Positions 43,907-51,718 of a DNA stretch of 64,000 nucleotides are shown piece by piece. The notes beneath the pieces were generated by a model. The model worked only from the letters and a program-made list of their open reading frames with translations, was not told where the DNA came from and ran no database searches. This DNA is from Devosia sp. GTDB lineage: Bacteria; Pseudomonadota; Alphaproteobacteria; Rhizobiales; Devosiaceae. Position 1 is the stretch's first letter. Every line of letters begins with the position of its first letter. Location: positions 62,001 through 126,000 of the forward strand of contig NZ_JAQGJM010000022.1 in NCBI RefSeq assembly GCF_028290625.1, read 5' to 3'. Both the position numbers and the translations under genes were made by a program.

Positions 43907-45542
43907 TTACGATTGCATCGTCGTGGGCGCCGGCGCGGCCGGCACCATCATCGCCGCACTCGTTGCGGAGGCGGGCAAGCGCGTCCTCCTGATCGAGCGC
44001 GGTCGCGAGATGTCTTATGCCGCCGACGGCCGGCGCGATCATCTGCGCAACCAGCGTCTGTCCCAGCACGGTCACAATGCCGGCCCCGACATCGACGGCA
44101 ATCCGCGCGTGGTGGTCGCTCCCGATGGCACCGAGCGCGTCGTGCGGCCACACGAACCCGGCTACCATAACAATGCTGCGGCGGTGGGCAGCGGCACCGT
44201 GGTCTATGGAGCCCAGGCCTGGCGCTTCTTGCCCGATGATTTTCGCATGGCCAGCCGCTATGGCACTCCCCAGGGATCGTCCCTCACCGACTGGCCAATC
44301 GGCTATGCCGATCTCGCCCCCTTTTATGAGCAGGCCGAACAGCAGGTCGGCGCGGCAGGCGACAGCCACGGCAATCGCCATCAGGGTGCCCGAGGCGCCG
44401 ATTATCCCATGCCGCCCGTGCCGCAACACAAGAGCGCAGCCGCCTTGCAGCAGGGCGCGGCGGCGCTCGGCATGAACAGTTTCACCCCACCCCTGCTCAT
44501 CAATACGATCCCCCGCGCTGGCCGCGGCGCCTGTATCGGCTGCGGCTCCTGCGTGGGCTTCCCATGCCCGAGCAACGCCAAGAACGGCACGCAGAACACC
44601 ATGCTGCCGCGAGCCCTTGCCACCGGCAATTGCCAATTGCTGCCCAATGCCATGGTCACCGCGATCGATACCGATGCCTCGGGCAAGGTGACGGGCGTGA
44701 CCTTGGTCGCGGACGAGGGTGGCGCCCGACAGAGCCGCAGCGTCACGGCCCGCATGGTCGTCGTCAGCGGCGGTGCGATCGAGACCGCTCGCCTGCTCTT
44801 GCTGTCGCGTTCAGCGATGCATCCAGACGGCCTCGGAAACGCGCATGGTCAGGTCGGGCGGCATTTGCAGGGCCATTACTATCCCTCCGTCTATGGCTGG
44901 TTCGACCAGGACGTGCACGACGACGAGGGACCCGGCGTCACCATTGCGACGACCGATTTCAACCACGGCAATGATGGCGTGGTCGGCGGCGGTATGCTGG
45001 CCGACGACTTCATCATGCTGCCGGCCATCTTCTGGAAATCGGCGTTGCCCGCCGACCTGCCGCGTTGGGGCAGGCCAGCCAAGGATTTCATGCGCGATGG
45101 CTACCGCCGCGTATTGTCGATCAAAGGCCCGGTGCACGAAATCCCCAGCCCGGATGCACGTGTGTCGCTCGATGGCCGTGTTACCGATCGCTTCGGCCTG
45201 CCCGTGGTACGACTATCGGGCACCACGCACCCTGAAACCGTGCGCACCGCGAGCTTCATGTTCGAACGCGCGCATGACTGGATGGCGGCATCCGGCGCCA
45301 CGCGGGTCTGGGGCCGCGCCCCCGTGCTGCAACTATCGGCCGGCCAACATCAGGCCGGCACCTGCCGCATGGGCGATGCACCCGAAGGCTCGGTTACGGA
45401 CCAATGGGGCCGGGTCTGGGGGCACGACAACCTGTTCGTCTCCGACGCATCGCTGCACCCAACCAATGGCGGCTTCAACCCCGTACTGACGATCATGGCC
45501 CTGGCCTTCCGCAATGGCGCCCACATGGCTTCAAACCTTTAG
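43896..45542 (+). CDS. GMC family oxidoreductase, large subunit
   Basis: A 548-residue flavoprotein. The FAD-binding motif DCIVVGAGAAGTIIAALVAEAGKRVLLIERG is at the N terminus and HQAGTCRMGDAPEGSV with VSDASLHPTNGGFNPVLTIMALAFR at the C terminus. Four cysteines (213, 216, 219, 224, in CIGCGSCVGFPCP) form a possible Fe-S or redox site seen in this subfamily. With the small subunit it should oxidise a sugar acid or polyol. No signal sequence and no cytochrome c subunit gene were found. Confidence 0.9.
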   Translation: MRLDYDCIVVGAGAAGTIIAALVAEAGKRVLLIERGREMSYAADGRRDHLRNQRLSQHGHNAGPDIDGNPRVVVAPDGTERVVRPHEPGYHNNAAAVGSGTVVYGAQAWRFLPDDFRMASRYGTPQGSSLTDWPIGYADLAPFYEQAEQQVGAAGDSHGNRHQGARGADYPMPPVPQHKSAAALQQGAAALGMNSFTPPLLINTIPRAGRGACIGCGSCVGFPCPSNAKNGTQNTMLPRALATGNCQLLPNAMVTAIDTDASGKVTGVTLVADEGGARQSRSVTARMVVVSGGAIETARLLLLSRSAMHPDGLGNAHGQVGRHLQGHYYPSVYGWFDQDVHDDEGPGVTIATTDFNHGNDGVVGGGMLADDFIMLPAIFWKSALPADLPRWGRPAKDFMRDGYRRVLSIKGPVHEIPSPDARVSLDGRVTDRFGLPVVRLSGTTHPETVRTASFMFERAHDWMAASGATRVWGRAPVLQLSAGQHQAGTCRMGDAPEGSVTDQWGRVWGHDNLFVSDASLHPTNGGFNPVLTIMALAFRNGAHMASNL

Positions 45543-45555
45543 TGCTTATGGGAGG

Positions 45556-46746
45556 TCATGCCGTGAACTCCGGGACACTTTTGGTTTTCCCGCTCAGGCG
45601 GGCCCCAAGAGCCAGGCTGGTGGGGAATTGGCTGATGAAGCGATGCATCAGGCTCGCACCATGGCTCGAAGTTGCGAGGCGCGAAAGGCCTGCCGCCAGC
45701 CGAATTCTGGTCGCGAACTGGTTGCGCCACGCCCGCGAATAGGCCCTCCCGGCCGCCGCTCGCGCATTGCTGTCCCAGTGGTCGAATTTTCCAAGCTGCG
45801 CCGCCAGGATCCAGCCGGATTGCAACGCCATGGCAATACCCTCCGCGATGATGGGATGGGACTCGCCGGCAACATTGCCGACGCGGAAGATATCATCCGC
45901 ATAGGCCGGGCGAATGCCGGGGCGGATCGGCCCGGCGGCGAGCCAGCCTTCTGCCAGTTCAGCACCACGCAGGGCCTCATCCACGCCGGGGCAGAATTTC
46001 AGGATGTGGATGAACGTGGCTTCCGCCGCGCTGCTGCCGGGGCTCGCCTGGCGGGCCGCGGCCAGCGCATCGCGCCGGATGCAGAAGGAGAGCGACAGGC
46101 GATCACGGTCGGACCAGACCATGCCACCATAGCCGCCCGGAAACGCGATCAGCGGCATCAGGTCGCCTGGCAGCTTCGCCTTGAGGAAATGTGCCTTGAA
46201 CCCCAGGAAGTCACGCGGCCGGTTAATCCTGGCGAAATTGCTCGACAGCTTTCCCGGCTCCCAGGAGCCATGCGCGGCGATCACCACGGGAGCATGCAAT
46301 TGCCGCACGGCGCCCGCCGTTTCGATTGCCACGGTGGCCGCCGCGTGGCCGCGCACGATGTCGACCGCCCGGCAGGGCTGAAACACCGTCACGCCCGCGT
46401 CACTCGCCGCGTCCAGCAACAGGCCGTCCAATACGTCCCGCCCCAGCGCACGCCCAAAGGCTGTGCCCCGCCCCTGCGGCATAGGCGCTTCCACCGGCTC
46501 ACCCGCGGCAAACAGCGCGACGCGCCTGACTTCGGGCCCCGCCTGCCTGCGAAATTCCGCGCCGACACCCAGCCGGTCGAGCAGATCGACATTGGTGGCA
46601 GAGGTGAACTCACCACACACCTTGCGGCGCGGAAACTCGCTGCGCTCCACGATCGCCACCGAGCGTCCCTGCTGCGCCAAACCGATGGCTGCCGCCGTGC
46701 CCGCGGGACCGGCGCCGATGATCACAGCATCGAAATGTGTGTCCAT
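45556..46746 (-). CDS. FAD-dependent oxidoreductase (geranylgeranyl reductase-like)
   Basis: The ATG at 46746 gives about 396 residues beginning MDTHFDAVIIGAGPAGTAAAIGLAQQGRSVAIVERSEFPRRKVCGEF. That is an FAD-binding Rossmann motif followed by the substrate-side signature of the geranylgeranyl reductase and halogenase group. VGNVAGESHPIIAEGIAMALQSG is the second FAD motif. The gene overlaps the methyltransferase by one base (TGATG), so it is the last gene of the type III polyketide synthase operon. It may reduce or hydroxylate the polyketide or a lipid tail. Confidence 0.88.
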   Translation of the reverse strand: MDTHFDAVIIGAGPAGTAAAIGLAQQGRSVAIVERSEFPRRKVCGEFTSATNVDLLDRLGVGAEFRRQAGPEVRRVALFAAGEPVEAPMPQGRGTAFGRALGRDVLDGLLLDAASDAGVTVFQPCRAVDIVRGHAAATVAIETAGAVRQLHAPVVIAAHGSWEPGKLSSNFARINRPRDFLGFKAHFLKAKLPGDLMPLIAFPGGYGGMVWSDRDRLSLSFCIRRDALAAARQASPGSSAAEATFIHILKFCPGVDEALRGAELAEGWLAAGPIRPGIRPAYADDIFRVGNVAGESHPIIAEGIAMALQSGWILAAQLGKFDHWDSNARAAAGRAYSRAWRNQFATRIRLAAGLSRLATSSHGASLMHRFISQFPTSLALGARLSGKTKSVPEFTA

Positions 46747-47453
46747 CAGCCTGTGCCGCGGGCCACGAAGGCATGGGTGAATGGCCCGACCCGGCATTCC
46801 TGAAACGTCGTTGCCGCTCCCCCTGGCCAAAGCCGGGACAGCTCGTCGCTGGCAAAACCGGCCCGCACGCTGGCCGCTGCATCATGCAGCGTCACCGCAT
46901 TGGCGCCGATGGCGCGCAACCAGCCGGTACACCACAGGGCCAAGCCGCTCCGGCGCGGCTCGGTGGCCAAAAAGCATGACGTCAGCCTCGGCATGACGGA
47001 CAGTAACTTCTCCAGCTCCAGGTCCTCGAAATGGTGCAGGAACAGATTGGCCGACACGGCATCGAAGACCTCGATTTCCGGCCTGTCGATCCAGTCGAAC
47101 ACATCGGCGACCACCGATTGCACCCGCCAGCCGAGAGCTGCGAATGCGGCTCGCACCTTGGGTGTCAGCAAATCGGCCTGGTCCAGCATTATCAGTTCGA
47201 CATCGGGCCATTGTGGCGCCAGGCGACGGGCCACCGAGAGCATAAAGCGACCATCCCCCGCGCCAATCTCCAACAGGCGCAACGGCTTGCGCTCAAGATT
47301 GGCGCGCAGCAGGCGCGCCATGATGACGCTCTGGAACATTACCGCATTGACGCGTACCAGATCGCGCCGCGACGCCATGGCGCGCGGGTCGCTGACGGCC
47401 ATTGTGTCGAGCAGCTCCGGCTTGATCAGCCGGTAAGACAGCGAGGTGCGCAC
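46746..47453 (-). CDS. Class I SAM-dependent methyltransferase
   Basis: A 235-residue methyltransferase starting with GTG, which overlaps the PKS stop as TAGTG. Motif I is LRLLEIGAGDGRFMLSVARR, and IMLDQADLL and VFDAVSANLFLHHF mark later motifs. It is translationally coupled on both sides, to the polyketide synthase and the oxidoreductase. The likely role is O-methylation of a resorcinol or pyrone product. Confidence 0.9.
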   Translation of the reverse strand: MRTSLSYRLIKPELLDTMAVSDPRAMASRRDLVRVNAVMFQSVIMARLLRANLERKPLRLLEIGAGDGRFMLSVARRLAPQWPDVELIMLDQADLLTPKVRAAFAALGWRVQSVVADVFDWIDRPEIEVFDAVSANLFLHHFEDLELEKLLSVMPRLTSCFLATEPRRSGLALWCTGWLRAIGANAVTLHDAAASVRAGFASDELSRLWPGGAATTFQECRVGPFTHAFVARGTG

Positions 47454-48538
47454 TAGTGAGGCGTCCCAACCGCCTGGAACATCATGGTCTCAGCGGTCAG
47501 GCCGGGTCCGAATGCCATGGCGCAGCCAACGTCTCCCACAGTGGGATCGGCCAGCATGCGCTCCAGCACGAACATCACCGTTGCCGAGGACATGTTGCCG
47601 TTCTCGCGCAGCACGGCCCGCGATGGCATCAGCGCTTCGGGCGACAGGCCAAGCGCCCGCTCGACCGCGTCGAGGACCGATTTGCCGCCCGGATGCACCG
47701 CCCACAGATCGACATCGGCCACACTCTTATTGCCCAGGATCGTCCCGATGCCCGCGCTCAGCGTGTCATGAATGGCCGTCGGCACCTGACCCGACAGCAC
47801 CATGTCGAAGCCATCGTCCCGTACGCTCCAGGTCATCAGTTCGCGGCTATCGGCTGCCACGATGGCGCGAAAGCTGTCCAGGCAGAATCCCACCGGCTCG
47901 GCGCTGACGATCGATGCCGCACAGCCATCGCCCCACAGACAGAACGACAGCAGCTTTTCAAGATCCGTGGTTTCCTTGAGATGCAGCGTGCACAGCTCGA
48001 TATTGACGATCAGCACCCGCGCCTCGGGCTCGGAGCGGATTATGTGGCGCGCCTGCTTGAGCGCGTTGATGGCCGCATAGCACCCCATGAAGCCGATGAT
48101 GGTCCGTTCGATCGAACTCGACAGGCCACATAGCGCAATGACTTCGAGATCAATGCCGGGGGCTGAAAACCCGGTGCAGGTCGTGACGATCAGGTGCGTG
48201 ATGGCGCTACGATCCTCGCCATCGAGAACCTTTTCGACCGCCTGGCGCGCCAGTTCGGGAGCGGCTCCGGCAAACATGTCCATGCGCTTGGCCGTGCCGG
48301 GAAAGCCGCCGCGGGCGAAAACCCCGGCAAGATCGGTGCTGGCACCCTCCGGGTCGCTCGCCGGCTCGAAGCATGAGAACCGGTGCTCGATGCCGCCCTT
48401 GTCGGCCATGCGGTTGAAAATCGCCCGGCGACGCGGATCGCCGCTCAGCTGCGAGCTGGCAAAACCGATGAAGAACTGGTGGACATCGTTGGACGGCACC
48501 GCGGTCGCAATACGATTGAGATAGGCTTGAGCGGGCAT
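47453..48538 (-). CDS. Type III polyketide synthase
   Basis: The ATG at 48538 follows GAGGA and gives 361 residues, the family's usual length. The ORF start further upstream is not supported. The catalytic triad is complete: Cys153 in GFMGCYAAINAL, His282 in WAVHPGGKSV and Asn315 in ENGNMSSAT. Type III synthases condense malonyl-CoA onto an acyl-CoA starter to give alkylresorcinols, pyrones or phloroglucinols. With its methyltransferase and FAD oxidoreductase this forms a small biosynthetic operon for a quinone-like or phenolic lipid. Confidence 0.93.
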   Translation of the reverse strand: MPAQAYLNRIATAVPSNDVHQFFIGFASSQLSGDPRRRAIFNRMADKGGIEHRFSCFEPASDPEGASTDLAGVFARGGFPGTAKRMDMFAGAAPELARQAVEKVLDGEDRSAITHLIVTTCTGFSAPGIDLEVIALCGLSSSIERTIIGFMGCYAAINALKQARHIIRSEPEARVLIVNIELCTLHLKETTDLEKLLSFCLWGDGCAASIVSAEPVGFCLDSFRAIVAADSRELMTWSVRDDGFDMVLSGQVPTAIHDTLSAGIGTILGNKSVADVDLWAVHPGGKSVLDAVERALGLSPEALMPSRAVLRENGNMSSATVMFVLERMLADPTVGDVGCAMAFGPGLTAETMMFQAVGTPH

Positions 48539-48902
48539 GAGCAGTCCTCGATAAGGCCAAAATCGGCCGGTGGTCGCCATGACGCTGCGATGTGGCCGCG
48601 CTGCGGTGGCATCGCGGGATAGGGAGGACGGCTCAGCGGGCGGGCAAGGCATGCGCCGCAGCGTCGTCTCCCTATGATCTGGTGAAACACCTTCGCCAGT
48701 ATATGCACCGCGATCAACACGATGATACTGGTTTGCCGAGCTTGTGAATGTGGCCGAACACCGGAGACATGATCCGGCCCAATACACCTAAGGGGCGGCA
48801 TCAAATGGTCCCAAGCCAACGAGCGCTGTTGGCGCCGCCCGATGTCATCTGGAAGTTATCCAGCTCCTCTAATCACAGGCCGCACCCCGAAGGAAAATTG
48901 AC
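48539..48902. other. Divergent intergenic region between the PKS and chrA
   Basis: About 360 bases without a convincing gene. ATAGGGAG near 48,620 and CTCCCTAT near 48,670 face each other and could form a hairpin in the PKS leader. The promoters of both operons must lie here, but no clear boxes were assigned. CCGAAGGAAAATTGAC supplies the ribosome binding site for chrA. Confidence 0.4.
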
Positions 48903-50126
48903 ATGACCGCGGACGCCGAAGCCTCCACACAGGGATCACTTCGCGAGATATTCTGCGTGTTTCTTCGACTGGGCCTCACCTCTTTTGGAGGACCGATCGC
49001 ACATCTGGGTTATTTCCGCGACGAGCTGGTGGTGCGTCGCCGGTGGATCGACGAGGCCGGATATGCCGACCTCATTGCCTTGAGCCAGTTCTTGCCGGGA
49101 CCAGCGTCGAGCAAGGTCGGGTTCACATTGGGGCTGCTGCGGGGCAATGGCCTTCTGGGCGGATTGGCCGCCTGGCTTGGCTTCACCATGCCGTCGGCCC
49201 TGATCCTGTTTGCCTTCGCGCTTGGCGCCGCGGCCTTTACGGGTCCCCTCAGCGAGGGACTGATCCACGGCCTCAAACTGGTTGCCGTCGCCGTCGTCGC
49301 GCAGGCCATCTGGGGCATGGCCAAGAACCTGACGCCCGATCGCGAACGGATCGGCATCGCCCTTGGGGCAGTCATCATCACCGTTCTGGCCAGCGGATCA
49401 TTCGGTCAGGTCGCCGCAATAGTGCTGGGCGCATTGGCCGGCCTGTTGCTGTGCCGCTCGGCCGTGGTGCCGGTTACCAAGCATCTGAATTATCCCGTCA
49501 CCCGCCGGGCCGGCGCGATTGCGCTTGTCCTGTTCGCCGCGCTGCTCATTGTCACGCCGGTTTTGGCGCACCTCACGGGCATCCGGGCGATCGCGGTATT
49601 CGATGCCTTTTATCGCTCCGGCGCCCTGGTCTTCGGCGGCGGCCATGTGCTTCTGCCTTTGTTGCAAGCCGAAGTGGTCGCACCGGGTTGGGTGACCAAC
49701 GAAAGTTTCCTTGCCGGTTACGGCATGACGCAGGCCATGCCCGGGCCGCTCTTCACCTTTGCCGCCTATCTGGGCGCGCTAATGGGGCCGGGCTTGAACA
49801 CAATTCTCGGCGCCTCGATTGCCCTGGTCGCCGTGTTCCTGCCCGGCGGCTTGCTGGCCTATGGCATTCTGCCCTTCTGGGACATGGTCCGGGCTCGCCC
49901 GCTCGCGCAAGCCGCCATGCGCGGCGCCAATGCGGGTGTCGTGGGCATCCTGGGCGCGGCCTTCTACAATCCAGTCTGGACGAGTGCGGTCCTGCTGCCC
50001 CTGGACTTCGCCCTCGCGCTGATCGGCTTCGTCCTGCTGACAACCTGGCGACTGCCGCCCTGGATGGTCGTGGTGTTTTTAGCCGCGGCCGGCGTGGTAT
50101 CCAGCCTGATCCAGTCCGGCGTCTAG
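48903..50126 (+). CDS. chrA: Chromate efflux transporter ChrA
   Basis: A 407-residue long-chain CHR protein with two homologous halves. The first half has FLRLGLTSFGGPIAHLGYFRDELVVRRRWIDEAGYADLIALSQFLPGPASSKVG, the conserved ChrA signature. The second half begins around FYRSGALVFGGGHVLLPLLQAEVVAPGWV. It is an inner-membrane protein that exports chromate. It stands at the start of a group of metal and metalloid genes and ends a few bases before the convergent arsC. Confidence 0.93.
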   Translation: MTADAEASTQGSLREIFCVFLRLGLTSFGGPIAHLGYFRDELVVRRRWIDEAGYADLIALSQFLPGPASSKVGFTLGLLRGNGLLGGLAAWLGFTMPSALILFAFALGAAAFTGPLSEGLIHGLKLVAVAVVAQAIWGMAKNLTPDRERIGIALGAVIITVLASGSFGQVAAIVLGALAGLLLCRSAVVPVTKHLNYPVTRRAGAIALVLFAALLIVTPVLAHLTGIRAIAVFDAFYRSGALVFGGGHVLLPLLQAEVVAPGWVTNESFLAGYGMTQAMPGPLFTFAAYLGALMGPGLNTILGASIALVAVFLPGGLLAYGILPFWDMVRARPLAQAAMRGANAGVVGILGAAFYNPVWTSAVLLPLDFALALIGFVLLTTWRLPPWMVVVFLAAAGVVSSLIQSGV

Positions 50127-50140
50127 GCGGGTTCGGCGTT

Positions 50141-50542
50141 TCAGGCGACGATCACCTCGCCATCCTCCTTGGTGAAGGGGCCGATATCGGGATTGGGCAG
50201 GATCTCCAACACAACCTCGGACGGACGGCACAGCCGCACGCCCTTTGGCGTCACCACAATAGGCCGATTAAGGAGGATCGGATGCCCCTCGATCGCGTCG
50301 AGCAGCGCCTCGTCATCGAGAGCCGGATCGTCGAGACCAAGCGACGCAAACGGCGTGTCCTTCTGCCGGAGCGCCTGCCTTACGGTCAGCCCGGCCGCCG
50401 CAACCAGCTCCCTGATCTTGTCACGCGAGGGCGGGGTTTCGAGGTAGAGAATGACCTCGGGCTCCTCGCCGGATTGGCGGATCATCGCCAGCGTATTGCG
50501 CGACGTCCCGCAGTCGGGATTGTGGTAGATCGTGATCGTCAT
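50141..50542 (-). CDS. arsC: Arsenate reductase, glutaredoxin-dependent type
   Basis: The ATG at 50542 gives 133 residues. MTITIYHNPDCGTSRNTLAMI holds the catalytic Cys11 in the HNPxCGTSRN motif. PIVVTPKGVRLCRPSE near residue 95 completes the arsenate-binding arginines. It reduces arsenate to arsenite with glutathione and glutaredoxin. Its start overlaps the aquaporin stop by ATGA, and the aquaporin could let the arsenite leave by diffusion. Confidence 0.95.
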   Translation of the reverse strand: MTITIYHNPDCGTSRNTLAMIRQSGEEPEVILYLETPPSRDKIRELVAAAGLTVRQALRQKDTPFASLGLDDPALDDEALLDAIEGHPILLNRPIVVTPKGVRLCRPSEVVLEILPNPDIGPFTKEDGEVIVA

Positions 50543-51228
50543 GGTGCAGCTTTCGGTTCGAGAGTTTCCGGTATCGGCGCGCGCAGCAGCCAGCTCATGA
50601 GAGCCAGCGCCGCCAATGCTCCGGCGAGTTGGGCGGCAATGAAGCCGGGCAGATCCAATGGGCGAATTCCCGAGAATGTGTCGGTCAAAGACCGCGCGAT
50701 CGCCACGGCCGGATTGGCGAACGAGGTCGACGCCGTGAACCAGTAGGCGGCGGTAATGTAGAGCCCGACCAGCCAGGGCACGGCGGTCCGCCGAAAGTGC
50801 AAGCCAGCCAGAATGACGGCCACGAGGCCAAAGGCGGCGACGCCTTCGGACAACCACTGTGCCCCGCCGGTCCGGACCCTGGTCGAGGCCTGCAATAGCG
50901 GCAGCGCAAACATCGCATGGGCGAGGACAGTGCCCACAATGCCGCCAAGCACCTGCGCGGCCAAATAGCCGAGGGCATCTCGCGGTCGCAACTCCCGTCG
51001 GAGCGCCATGACCATGGAGACGGCGGGATTGAAATGCGCACCGGAAATCGGCCCCAATATGGTGATCAGCACCACCAGGATGGCGCCTGTCGCCAGCGTA
51101 TTGGCCAGCAGCATCACGGCGACATCCGTCGTCAGCGATTGGGCCATGATGCCCGAGCCGACAACGGTCGCGACCAGGAGCCCCGTCCCCAGGGCTTCGG
51201 CGGTCAGACGCCTGGCCAGATCAGCCAT
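50539..51228 (-). CDS. aqpS: Aquaglyceroporin (MIP family) in the arsenic operon
   Basis: The ATG at 51228 gives 229 residues with six membrane helices. Both Asn-Pro-Ala boxes are intact (HFNPAVSM and SFANPAVAIAR). The arsenic operon of Sinorhizobium meliloti uses AqpS in the same place, where arsenite made by ArsC passes out through the channel. The gene overlaps arsR by 8 bases and arsC by 4. No arsB or acr3 was seen in the window, so the channel is probably the exit route. Confidence 0.88.
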   Translation of the reverse strand: MADLARRLTAEALGTGLLVATVVGSGIMAQSLTTDVAVMLLANTLATGAILVVLITILGPISGAHFNPAVSMVMALRRELRPRDALGYLAAQVLGGIVGTVLAHAMFALPLLQASTRVRTGGAQWLSEGVAAFGLVAVILAGLHFRRTAVPWLVGLYITAAYWFTASTSFANPAVAIARSLTDTFSGIRPLDLPGFIAAQLAGALAALALMSWLLRAPIPETLEPKAAP

Positions 51229-51586
51229 CGATGGCCTCGACAACCGCAACGGGCGAACAGCAGTCGGTGGCCGCAGCCGGCGCGCAAACCTCGGGATGCC
51301 CCTGGCAGCAGTCCCGCATCAAAAACGCGACCAGACCAGACAGGCTCTCGTGATTTGCGCTGTAGATAATCGAGCGGGCGGCGCGGCGTGACTGCACCAG
51401 TCCGGCGCGCTCCAGGTGGGACAGGTGAAATGACGCACTCGAAGAGGACGCCCCCACCGCCTCGCCCACCGCACCAGCCGCCATGCCATCGGGGCCGGCA
51501 ATGACCAGGGCACGGACCATCTGCAGGCGCGTTTCCTGGGACAATGCACCAAACGCATCTAGCGCTTGCTTTTCTTCCATCTGCAT
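51221..51586 (-). CDS. arsR: ArsR family arsenite-responsive repressor
   Basis: A 121-residue winged helix protein: LSQETRLQMVRALVIAG, then AVGASSSSASFHLSHLERAGLVQSRRAARSIIYS as the DNA-binding part. Cysteines sit in the C-terminal part (RDCCQGHPEVC and TDCC), resembling the C-terminal arsenite sites of some ArsR proteins and not the classic ELCVCDL site. A perfect ATTTCAAT/ATTGAAAT palindrome overlaps its start. A second start at the methionine two codons on is possible. It heads the arsR-aqpS-arsC operon. Confidence 0.92.
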   Translation of the reverse strand: MQMEEKQALDAFGALSQETRLQMVRALVIAGPDGMAAGAVGEAVGASSSSASFHLSHLERAGLVQSRRAARSIIYSANHESLSGLVAFLMRDCCQGHPEVCAPAAATDCCSPVAVVEAIDG

Positions 51587-51612
51587 TTCAATATCTCAAC
51601 GATCATTGAAAT
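51585..51612. promoter_or_regulatory. ArsR operator between arsR and the MFS gene
   Basis: ATTTCAAT and ATTGAAAT form perfect inverted repeats with 12 bases between, overlapping the arsR start codon and lying between two divergent genes. It is the usual type and place of an ArsR box and could control both directions. Confidence 0.75.
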
Positions 51613-51718
51613 AAAGGTATCGCAACGTGACCACCAACGCCAGCGCATTGTCACCCAGGGAGTTCGACGCCTCGCTGGCAAGCGTGCTGGGCGCCCGCGA
51701 CAAAACCACGTGCTGCGC

